Origin: Ruminococcus sp. AM36-2AA
GTDB taxonomy: Bacteria > Bacillota > Clostridia > Lachnospirales > Lachnospiraceae
Assembly (NCBI RefSeq): GCF_003461955.1
Contig: NZ_QTYB01000007.1
Coordinates: 90,878 to 154,877, forward strand
DNA length: 64,000 nucleotides
Reading direction: 5' to 3'
The notes under the pieces are model-generated. The model was not told the origin of the DNA, ran no database searches, and saw only the letters and a list, made by a program, of their open reading frames with translations. A program made the translations under genes and the position numbers. Positions 17,600 to 23,634 of the stretch are shown in pieces (positions within the stretch are counted from its first letter, which is position 1; the number at the start of each line of letters is the position of its first letter).

Positions 17600-18031
17600 T
17601 CACAGTTCAAATTTTTTCTCTTTAAATCCATACTTTTCTTTTTTTAAATGGAGAAGTCCCATCAATGCCGCAGGTCTCCTCCACTCTTCGGCCAGTTTCA
17701 GGAACACTTCCAGCTCCTGTTCCCCAAACCACTCATTCTCATAAAGCTTCCCGATCTTTTCCCAGTCATCTTCCAGGATCAGGCGTTCCACTGCCGGGCG
17801 GATCCGTTTCTTCAGGTACGCTCCGTAATCCGCACGCTCCGCTTCCTCCACACCTTCCTCCAGAAAATATCCCCGCAGTGCAACTGCCAGCCGCAGCGGT
17901 TCCTGTTTTGTACTTCCGAATTTCCGGTAAAGGTGGATAGCCTCCTCCCTGGCATCCTCGTTCTCTGCCCGCATTTCAAGGGCACTGGCAGCAACTTCCA
18001 CATCTTTTTGAAAACGGCTTAATTCTGTCAT
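17600..18031 (-). CDS. Helical protein of unknown function, upstream of the VWA/MoxR pair
   Basis: 143 residues from the ATG at 18029-18031 with GGAGGGATCATT upstream, chosen over an earlier in-frame start with no ribosome-binding site. The sequence is mainly amphipathic helix, rich in Glu, Arg and Leu (for example SALEMRAENEDAREEAIHLYRKFG and KLYENEWFGEQELEVFLKLAEEWRRPAALMGLLHLKKEKYG). The pattern of paired helices suggests a TPR-like or armadillo-like fold, inferred only. It is on the same strand as the VWA and MoxR genes with a 144-base gap, so it may be the first gene of the same operon. I do not recognise a named family. Confidence 0.7.
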   Translation of the reverse strand: MTELSRFQKDVEVAASALEMRAENEDAREEAIHLYRKFGSTKQEPLRLAVALRGYFLEEGVEEAERADYGAYLKKRIRPAVERLILEDDWEKIGKLYENEWFGEQELEVFLKLAEEWRRPAALMGLLHLKKEKYGFKEKKFEL

Positions 18032-18141
18032 AATGATCCCTCCTGTCCGATGTCTGTTTATAGTGTTTGAGGAAATATTTTTGTATGACATTATCATATC
18101 ACGGACCGCTTTGTTTGAACATTATTTTTTGGTAAAAAAGA

Positions 18142-18174
18142 GGCCGTCACTGCCTTTTTCTGACAATGACGGCC
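18142..18174 (-). terminator. sdpI terminator
   Basis: GGCCGTCA (18142-18149) pairs with TGACGGCC (18167-18174). On the minus strand TCTTTTTT follows. Located just after the sdpI stop. Confidence 0.8.
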
Positions 18175-18187
18175 CGGGAATATCTTC

Positions 18188-18844
18188 TCAGATTCCCTTC
18201 TTATAAAGAATAAATGAATAGATCATTGGAACAAACACTGCTGCCAGAATTATGATCAGGACAATTTCCGTTTTCAGAAGCAGCGAATTCATAAGAAAAA
18301 GCACTCCTGACAGGATCAGCACCCAGCCAGCCATACGGTTGGTACGGTTCCAGTTCTCCTCGCTGTTTAACGTCCAGGGAAGCTTCATTCCCACCGTGTA
18401 ATTCTGTTTCACCTTGTGGATATAATTTCCGAGAATGATAAACATGATACCAACCATGATGTTCACAATCACACCTATATCAATGTCCATTCCCAGAGCA
18501 AGGCCATAGATTGACATGCAGGTGATCACAGATACCACCGGAACCAGCCACAGGATCATGGTAAAAATGCGCTTGTTGATATTTTTTCTCTTTGGATCAT
18601 TGGCTGTAAAAAAAACACAGAACAGATGAACCAGCAGAAGCAGAAACGGGATCCCAAAAACTGCCACAGGCTTGCTGCTCCAGCCGTTGGCCAGATTATG
18701 CTGGTCAAAATGTGTGGCGATCTTCTCCGGCAGACGGTTCCACAGAAGGATTCCTGCCAGTGACGGCGAGATCGTAAGGATACTTCCGGAGATCAGGGAC
18801 ATTTTATACTCTTTCAGAAATTCTTTCTTTTCTTCATCTTTCAT
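18188..18844 (-). CDS. sdpI: SdpI-family immunity/signal membrane protein
   Basis: 218 residues from the ATG at 18842-18844, with AAAGGAGGAAATA upstream. It has about six hydrophobic segments. The N-terminal part matches DUF1648 (LLWNRLPEKIATHFDQHNLANGWSSKPVAVFGIP) and the later GNYIHKVKQNYTVGMKLPWTLNSEENWNRTNRMAGW is the SdpI/YhfL motif. In Bacillus, SdpI gives immunity to the SdpC toxin and sequesters the SdpR repressor at the membrane. No sdpABC toxin genes are near, as is common for sdpRI pairs elsewhere, so the inducing signal may be a foreign peptide or membrane stress. It overlaps the end of sdpR by 11 bases. Confidence 0.88.
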   Translation of the reverse strand: MKDEEKKEFLKEYKMSLISGSILTISPSLAGILLWNRLPEKIATHFDQHNLANGWSSKPVAVFGIPFLLLLVHLFCVFFTANDPKRKNINKRIFTMILWLVPVVSVITCMSIYGLALGMDIDIGVIVNIMVGIMFIILGNYIHKVKQNYTVGMKLPWTLNSEENWNRTNRMAGWVLILSGVLFLMNSLLLKTEIVLIIILAAVFVPMIYSFILYKKGI

Positions 18845-19112
18845 CACTATTTCCTCCTTTCAGATCACTGAGCCACAAAAGCAGTTCCTCCACTACTGTG
18901 GTATTCAGTTCATAATACACGAAATTCTTCACCTTCGTCTCCCACACAAGATCTGCCTTCTTCAGAATTTTCAGATGATAGGATATGGTTGCACCTGTCA
19001 TGTCAAAATGTCCTCCGATCTCTCCGGCTGACATTTTCCCGTTTTTCAGAAGCTGCAGGATCTCTCTCCGCACAGGGTCCGAAAGTGCCTTGAAGGTTTC
19101 CGCGAACGCCAT
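18834..19112 (-). CDS. sdpR: ArsR-type autorepressor SdpR
   Basis: 92 residues, a winged-helix ArsR/SmtB-type repressor (FKALSDPVRREILQLLKNG, MSAGEIGGHFDMTGATISYHLKILKKADLV, FVYYELNTTVVEELLLWL). It lacks the metal-binding cysteines of metalloregulators, and the sequence plus coupling to sdpI identify the autorepressor SdpR subfamily. It probably represses its own sdpRI operon by binding the two palindromes at 19135-19154 and 19191-19210 that bracket its promoter. Ribosome-binding site AAAGGAGG. Confidence 0.9.
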   Translation of the reverse strand: MAFAETFKALSDPVRREILQLLKNGKMSAGEIGGHFDMTGATISYHLKILKKADLVWETKVKNFVYYELNTTVVEELLLWLSDLKGGNSDER

Positions 19113-19134
19113 CGTGTACCTCCTTTCGGATGGT

Positions 19135-19154
19135 ATTTAGAAATATTTCTAAAT
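19135..19154. promoter_or_regulatory. SdpR operator 1 (downstream of the -10)
   Basis: A perfect 20-base palindrome, ATTTAGAAATATTTCTAAAT, two bases after the -10 of the sdpRI promoter. The same ATTTAGA...TCTAAAT arms recur in operator 2. SdpR as the ligand is inferred. Confidence 0.75.
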
Positions 19155-19156
19155 AG

Positions 19157-19185
19157 AATATACCATCACTGTTTTCCCCGGTCAA
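19157..19185 (-). promoter_or_regulatory. sdpRI promoter
   Basis: Minus strand: TTGACC (19180-19185), exactly 17 bases, TATATT (19157-19162). It is bracketed by operators 1 and 2. Confidence 0.8.
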
Positions 19186-19190
19186 TAACT

Positions 19191-19210
19191 ATTTAGATTT
19201 TTTTCTAAAT
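19191..19210. promoter_or_regulatory. SdpR operator 2 (upstream of the -35)
   Basis: ATTTAGATTTTTTTCTAAAT: the same arms as operator 1 with the same 20-base total length, centred 56 bases from it and lying just upstream of the -35. Confidence 0.7.
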
Positions 19211-19229
19211 AATTACATTTGTCATATTT

Positions 19230-19294
19230 CCCTGTACAACAAAATTCATCTGTCAAACGGATATTCACAATCAAACCATGGGACTTCCCTGATT
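19230..19294. repeat. Dispersed intergenic repeat, copy B (internally deleted)
   Basis: Starts GTCAAACGGATATTCACAATC like copies A and C, then jumps directly to the right end, GACTTCCCTGATTCGGTTAAA, shared with copies A and D. Thus it has both ends and lacks the middle. Confidence 0.65.
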
Positions 19295-19304
19295 CGGTTA
19301 AAAA

Positions 19305-19360
19305 TAAATAAAACGAGGATACCGACCATCGCCTCTGCGACTTTACGATACCCTCGTTCA
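19305..19360 (-). terminator. Terminator of the HPr-like gene
   Basis: Minus strand: AACGAGGGTATC pairs with GGTATCCTCGTT (12 base pairs including two G-U) around a partly paired middle, then a T-rich run (TTATTTATTTTT). About 40 bases after the HPr-like stop. Confidence 0.7.
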
Positions 19361-19399
19361 CCATTGATCAACCATTATTCATTTTTCCCCTCTTCAAAC

Positions 19400-19630
19400 C
19401 TACCTCATGCAAAAATCAAGACTGGACATAATCTCCGGCGCAATCTCCGGCACATATGCACAAAAATCCATTTCTCTGCCAAGGCCGATGGATGCAACTC
19501 CGAGAATAGATTTTCCATTGACAGTCCTGTGACCTCTCTTCAGATCCACTGCAAATGGAAAATGCTCTGTTACATTCAGAAAACGATTCACATCATCCAT
19601 AGTTTCAAACTGTACTTTTCTTACTGTCAT
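19400..19630 (-). CDS. HPr-like protein lacking the phospho-histidine
   Basis: 76 residues with the HPr fold pattern. The segment AVDLKRGHRTVNGKSILGVASIGLGREMDF aligns with the HPr regulatory-serine region, with S41 at the HPr Ser46 position. The usual HARPA phospho-histidine motif of the N-terminal third is absent; the region reads DDVNRFLNVTEHFPFA. It therefore cannot be a normal PTS phosphocarrier. Like Bacillus Crh it might act only as a serine-phosphorylated regulator, but Crh-like function is inference. It is monocistronic, with GAGGTGAAATACAG before the start, and lies divergently beside the phosphofructokinase gene, which fits a link to carbon metabolism. Confidence 0.78.
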   Translation of the reverse strand: MTVRKVQFETMDDVNRFLNVTEHFPFAVDLKRGHRTVNGKSILGVASIGLGREMDFCAYVPEIAPEIMSSLDFCMR

Positions 19631-19750
19631 CTGTATTTCACCTCTTTTCTCTATCTATACTACTATTTTACTATGAAATATTTGTGTGTATAGAGTAAAT
19701 TTTTTATAAAAAAGGTGGATTTTTTAGATGTTATCTTTTTCTATTTCTGT

Positions 19751-19756
19751 TACAAT
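19751..19756 (+). promoter_or_regulatory. Extended -10 of the pfp promoter
   Basis: TACAAT preceded by TGT (extended -10), about 30 bases before the pfp start codon. No convincing -35. Confidence 0.45.
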
Positions 19757-19786
19757 ATAAAAAAACAACACCCAGGAGGTATCAAA

Positions 19787-21013
19787 ATGTCAAAAAAGAA
19801 CCTTATCGCAGGACAGTCCGGCGGACCGACCGCAGCGATCAACAGCAGTCTTTACGGTGTGGTATCTGAAGCACTTAAACATACAGAAGAGATCGACCAC
19901 GTTTATGGCATGGTCAACGGTATTGAGGGATTTTTAAACGGAACAGTCCTTGATTTTCAGGAAGCACTTCCGGGCGAACAGCTTCGCGCTCTTACCTGGA
20001 CACCTGGCGCCTATCTTGGCTCCTGCCGTTACAAACTTCCGGAATCTCTGGAAGATCCGGTTTATCCGAAGCTGTTCCGGAAATTCGAGGAGATGAACAT
20101 CGGCTGGTTCTTTTATATCGGAGGAAATGATTCCATGGATACCGTCAGCAAGCTTTCCCGCTATGCCGAAAAGATCGACAGTGATATCCGTATCCTCGGC
20201 GAGCCGAAGACCATTGATAACGATCTTGTAAACACAGACCATACTCCAGGATTCGGAAGTGCTGCCCGTTACGTGGCTTCCACTGTCCGTGAGATCACCC
20301 TGGACGCCTGTGTTTATGAGAAAAAATCCGTCACCATCATCGAGATCATGGGACGTCACGCAGGCTGGCTCACCGGAGCAGCTGCCCTTGCCCGGAAATA
20401 CACCGGAGACAACCCACTTCTCATTTATCTTCCGGAAACGGATTTCGATGTAGAAGAATTTCTCCGGAAAGTTAATGCTGCCTTTGAGAAAAACTGCAAC
20501 GTTGTCGTCTGTGTATCCGAGGGAATCCATGACAAAGACGGCACTTTCATCTGCGAATACGACAGTGCTGCCGGTACCGACGCTTTCGGCCACAAAATGC
20601 TTGCTGGCTGTGGTAAATACCTTGAGAATCTTGTCCGCAGCCGCCTCGGTGTCAAAGCCCGCTCTGTAGAACTCAACGTAAGCCAGCGCTGCTCCGCATC
20701 CATGCTCTCCGAGACAGACCAGCAGGAAGGTATCCTTGCCGGTGAATTTGGTGTACAGGCTGCCCTGAACGGTGAAACCGGAAAGATGATCGCTTTTAAA
20801 CGTCAGAGTGATTCCCCGTACTCCATGAAATGCACTTTGGAAGACGTCAACCTTATCTGCAACGAAGAAAAGACCGTCCCTGTGGAATGGATCACCAAAG
20901 ACGGCTCCGATGTCACTGAAGACTTTATCCGCTACGCCCGCCCGCTGATCCAGGGAACTGTAGATGTTCCGGTTGGTGAGGATGGACTGCCGGCGTTCGT
21001 ATATCGGAAATAA
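19787..21013 (+). CDS. pfp: Pyrophosphate-type 6-phosphofructokinase
   Basis: 408 residues from the ATG at 19787, preceded by CAGGAGGTATCAAA; the longer upstream frame lacks a start context. It is a phosphofructokinase-family protein: GQSGGPTAAINSS (9-21), the phosphate-donor motif GGNDS (112-116), PKTIDNDL (140-147) and the fructose-6-P motif MGRHAGWLTG. The Lys in PKTIDND and the Asp after GGN are signs of pyrophosphate rather than ATP as donor, by analogy to PPi-PFKs (usual GGDD). Donor use is inferred. It converts fructose-6-P and PPi to fructose-1,6-bisP and Pi reversibly in glycolysis. Codon use is rich in the preferred codons of highly expressed genes. Followed by a clear terminator. 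Confidence 0.9.
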   Translation: MSKKNLIAGQSGGPTAAINSSLYGVVSEALKHTEEIDHVYGMVNGIEGFLNGTVLDFQEALPGEQLRALTWTPGAYLGSCRYKLPESLEDPVYPKLFRKFEEMNIGWFFYIGGNDSMDTVSKLSRYAEKIDSDIRILGEPKTIDNDLVNTDHTPGFGSAARYVASTVREITLDACVYEKKSVTIIEIMGRHAGWLTGAAALARKYTGDNPLLIYLPETDFDVEEFLRKVNAAFEKNCNVVVCVSEGIHDKDGTFICEYDSAAGTDAFGHKMLAGCGKYLENLVRSRLGVKARSVELNVSQRCSASMLSETDQQEGILAGEFGVQAALNGETGKMIAFKRQSDSPYSMKCTLEDVNLICNEEKTVPVEWITKDGSDVTEDFIRYARPLIQGTVDVPVGEDGLPAFVYRK

Positions 21014-21095
21014 GATTTGCAGTAAAATGGATAAGTACACCCACATTTGTAACGTAACTCTGCCCTGAATAATTTTTTATCAGGTATTTATCCCA

Positions 21096-21136
21096 AAAAT
21101 GCACCGGGAATTTTTCAATAGTTCCCGATGCATTTT
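21096..21136 (+). terminator. pfp terminator
   Basis: AAAATGCA-C-CGGGAA (21096-21110) pairs with TTCCCG-A-TGCATTTT (21122-21136), one internal mismatch, then a T-rich tail. It also serves as the 3' boundary of the convergent aldolase gene. Confidence 0.75.
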
Positions 21137-21177
21137 CTTAATTTCTCTATATTTTCTTAATTTCTCTATATTTTCTT
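21133..21177. repeat. 19-base direct repeat
   Basis: TTTTCTTAATTTCTCTATA occurs twice in tandem (21133-21151 and 21152-21170), followed by a partial third copy. It lies between the pfp terminator and the stop of the aldolase gene; probably a slippage product. Confidence 0.8.
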
Positions 21178-21178
21178 T

Positions 21179-22267
21179 TTATTTCTTACTGCGGTACGCT
21201 TCTGCTTCCCAGTGTGTGATGAAATATGTGATCTCATCCGTCATCTGCAGCGGACCGCCAAAGCTTTCCGCATATACTGCAAGCTTGATCGCATCTTTTA
21301 CCAGTAACTGTGCTTTTGCAGCCTTTCCTTTGTCATCTTCCATGATAAATGCACCAACGCCCTGTACCAGGATCAGTCTCGGTTCTTTATCATTTTCTGC
21401 CATAAATGCATCCAGCGCACTTTTCGCCTCATCGATATTTTCCACAAATAACGGATATGGTCCGCAATATACGATGTGATCCGGAGTGAACGGTTTCAGA
21501 AGCGGTGCTGCAGCAGTTTTATCCTTTACAAAATTATCAGCCTCCGCAGCCGGTACAACTTCCACCCTATGACCAAGCAGCCTGGAAAGTTTCTCTGCTG
21601 CCTGCTCTTTTTCCGGTGTAACTGCATTGCTTACATCCGCAGTTCTTTTTACCTGTTTTTCCAGCTTTTCAATAACACTATCAAATAAAACACCGATTTC
21701 TTCTACGGTATCTGCCGCAACAAAAATTCCGTGATTCTGAAGAAGAAGGACCTGAACGTCTTTTCCGGTTTCTTCTTTATAGGCATTCATCTTCTCAAAA
21801 CAGATACGTGCAAGTGTGTATCCCGGTTTGCAGATATCGATCCAGAGCACATCTTTTCCAAGAAGCTGTTCGCTGAGAGCTTTTGCGCCTTTTCCGCAGG
21901 TCAGTCCATTGATAAGTGTAGGATGAACATGCAGCACATATGTATAGGCGAATAAATTGTGGAGAAGCGCTTCCACGCTGGGGCGCTTGGTCTTATCCTC
22001 GTCGGTTACTGCTGCCATTACATCCGCAAGATATGCAGACTCACGTTTCACGTCATCTGCCGGATATTCCGTTTTCATGATCTTATTCAGACGCGCCCGG
22101 TCCATTTTGACAAATTCCTCTGCCTTAATGGTGGCAAGCTGTGTGCCGGAACCCTTTACATACAGTGTTGTATCGTCTTTCACAGAAGTATTGCCGCCTC
22201 CTGCCAGAACATAAGCCGGATTGCTTCCGTAAGTATTTGACATTTTAACCAAAGTTGAAAGATCCAT
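21179..22267 (-). CDS. Class II aldolase/adducin family protein (RhaD-aldolase-domain-like)
   Basis: 362 residues from the ATG at 22265-22267 with GGGAGGAATTTT upstream. It resembles the aldolase half of bifunctional rhamnulose-1-phosphate aldolase/lactaldehyde dehydrogenase: AGGGNTSVKDDTTLYVKGSGT (about 22-42), HVHPTLINGL with metal-ligand histidines, and LLLQNHGIFV. The short-chain dehydrogenase half present in those enzymes is absent, so it would be an aldolase alone. Substrate cannot be read from sequence. No sugar-kinase or isomerase neighbours are present, which leaves the pathway open. Confidence 0.8.
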   Translation of the reverse strand: MDLSTLVKMSNTYGSNPAYVLAGGGNTSVKDDTTLYVKGSGTQLATIKAEEFVKMDRARLNKIMKTEYPADDVKRESAYLADVMAAVTDEDKTKRPSVEALLHNLFAYTYVLHVHPTLINGLTCGKGAKALSEQLLGKDVLWIDICKPGYTLARICFEKMNAYKEETGKDVQVLLLQNHGIFVAADTVEEIGVLFDSVIEKLEKQVKRTADVSNAVTPEKEQAAEKLSRLLGHRVEVVPAAEADNFVKDKTAAAPLLKPFTPDHIVYCGPYPLFVENIDEAKSALDAFMAENDKEPRLILVQGVGAFIMEDDKGKAAKAQLLVKDAIKLAVYAESFGGPLQMTDEITYFITHWEAEAYRSKK

Positions 22268-22409
22268 AAGTAAAATTCCTCCCTGTTGTGTCATGATATA
22301 GTTTTTTCTCTATGTTTATAGTACACGATGCAGAGTGATTTATCTATATGAATATTTTTTCCAAAATTAGTACTTTCGTATCTTTTTATTACTTTTCCAA
22401 ATGTAAGAT

Positions 22410-23006
22410 CTACGCATCTTTCCACTGAGTTTCTTCTGCGATCTGGGAAATTGTTTTTCCTTTGTATGTAAATAAAGACGGGCCGGATGTAGAATATCCC
22501 TTTATCCTGTCTGAAATTGCTGATAATGATGTAATTTCATCCTTATACTGCACTTTACGCTCATCAACCACAACAGCCACAACCGATGGATCATCAGAAA
22601 ACACCAGTTCCGCTCCAACTGGAATGTTGCACTTAAAAAAATTAACAGGTGGTCTCTTGGTCTTCTGTTTTTTAGCCGGTACTGTTTTTACTTTTTTTAG
22701 TTTATCTTTTGTTCCGCTTATTGTGGCTATGGACTCCAGCAGCTCATATGCATCTTCCGGGGAAAGAATAAAAAATTCCCGATTCTTTGATATTCTCAGA
22801 TCCGGATTCAAATTATCGATCATCTTATGAAGTTTTTTATCTTCCAGTTTTCCGGAAGTTTCATATGTTGCATATATCTCATATTCGTATGGAAGAGCTG
22901 TCGTACTCAGCTGTTTACGCCTGCTTTCCACATCCGTTGCATATCCGATCTTGACCATATCTTTTAAGGCCGGGTTTGTCATGATATAAATATATCCTTT
23001 TGCCAT
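22410..23006 (-). CDS. T5orf172 (GIY-YIG-like) domain protein
   Basis: 198 residues. The N-terminal half (about 1-100) matches T5orf172/Mug113, a GIY-YIG-like nuclease-fold domain: GYIYIMTNPALKDMVKIGYATDVESRRKQLSTTALPYEYEIYATYE, with the conserved Tyr, Gly and Arg. A basic linker (KKVKTVPAKKQKTKR) leads to a C-terminal domain (about 125-198: PVGAELVFSDDPSVVAVVVDERKVQYKDEITSLSAISDRI) that resembles modification-associated C-terminal modules found with restriction enzymes. Homologues are usually phage or mobile-element encoded and of uncertain activity. It is the last gene of a three-gene operon with two small Cys-rich proteins (gaps 8 and 18 bases). Confidence 0.78.
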   Translation of the reverse strand: MAKGYIYIMTNPALKDMVKIGYATDVESRRKQLSTTALPYEYEIYATYETSGKLEDKKLHKMIDNLNPDLRISKNREFFILSPEDAYELLESIATISGTKDKLKKVKTVPAKKQKTKRPPVNFFKCNIPVGAELVFSDDPSVVAVVVDERKVQYKDEITSLSAISDRIKGYSTSGPSLFTYKGKTISQIAEETQWKDA

Positions 23007-23024
23007 AAATCTCCATTTCCCAAC

Positions 23025-23219
23025 TCATCTGTAATCTTTCGATACATCCAGATAATCCCTTTTGCCGCTGATGTAATCTACATAGGCAACTTCCGGATCT
23101 TTTCCGTGGAATACGGTACATAATCCACACATGTCACAATCTGCGATGCATCGGAAAGTATTCTTAATGTATTGTCTTCGTTCCTCTTCTGTAGAATTCC
23201 CGATTTCCGGTGGTCTCAT
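23025..23219 (-). CDS. Small Cys-rich protein, paralogue 2
   Basis: 64 residues. An acidic N-terminal helix is followed by a compact motif CxxxCxxCxxC (CIADCDMCGLC, about 24-34), then FHGKDPEVAYVDYISGKRDYLDVSKDYR. The cysteine spacing resembles [4Fe-4S] or zinc-ribbon ligation, but no complete ferredoxin motif is present. It is paralogous in layout to the next gene upstream (Cys motif, then a YINGEKELRELNEEYRS-like tail). Ribosome-binding site AGGTGAGG. No named family is recognised; metal binding is inferred. Confidence 0.7.
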   Translation of the reverse strand: MRPPEIGNSTEEERRQYIKNTFRCIADCDMCGLCTVFHGKDPEVAYVDYISGKRDYLDVSKDYR

Positions 23220-23227
23220 ATCCTCAC

Positions 23228-23452
23228 CTACTTTACAAGCCCTGTGTTGCTTCTGTATTCCTCATTGAGCTCACGCAGTTCCTTTTCACCGTTAATATAA
23301 GGCTCATAAAAAGCATCCACAGATCCTCCGCCCAGATTATCACATCCATTACAGAAATCACAGGCACCCCCGCACTGGTTCAGCCCCTCCTGGACAATGC
23401 GGATCCTGTCCTCTTTCGTTGTGTCTTTGATCAGTATGCTTTTTGTTTTCAT
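23228..23452 (-). CDS. Small Cys-rich protein, paralogue 1
   Basis: 74 residues from the ATG at 23450-23452; an in-frame upstream start is poorly supported. A short N-terminal strand (KTKSILIKDTTKEDRIRIVQEGLNQ) is followed by CGGACDFCNGCDNLGGG (about 27-43) with CxxxCxxCxxC spacing and a tail containing YEPYINGEKELRELNEEYRS. The tail parallels YVDYISGKRDYLDVSKDYR of the next gene, so the two are duplicated. First gene of a three-gene operon. A 15-base perfect palindrome lies 33 bases upstream. Function unknown; similar small proteins occur widely in Lachnospiraceae. Confidence 0.68.
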   Translation of the reverse strand: MKTKSILIKDTTKEDRIRIVQEGLNQCGGACDFCNGCDNLGGGSVDAFYEPYINGEKELRELNEEYRSNTGLVK

Positions 23453-23484
23453 AGATGTATTCTTTCTTTTCCTTTTTGAATCAT

Positions 23485-23499
23485 TCAGACAATGTCTGA
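23485..23499. promoter_or_regulatory. Palindromic candidate operator of the Cys-rich/T5orf172 operon
   Basis: TCAGACA-A-TGTCTGA, a perfect 7+1+7 palindrome, followed on the plus side by a second inverted repeat, CAATT-TG-AATTG. A TTTACA lies a little further upstream. Regulator unknown. Confidence 0.45.
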
Positions 23500-23634
23500 C
23501 CAATTTGAATTGTTTCTCTTAATCACATGTAAACTGAATATTCACATTGCGCTTTGCGTTCAATTGATTGTAGTATATCACAGATTTCCAACATATTGGG
23601 ATACTTTTATACCACAAAGCAGAATTACAATTTT

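Noticed and set aside
17151-17603. Possible extra gene overlapping the VWA gene start
   Set aside because: Out of frame, Arg/Gly-rich, without a ribosome-binding site; it is a shadow of the VWA gene and the intergenic region.
19934-21046. Minus-strand frame of 370 codons across pfp
   Set aside because: Antisense shadow of a highly conserved enzyme gene. The plus-strand frame has all family motifs, a promoter and a ribosome-binding site.
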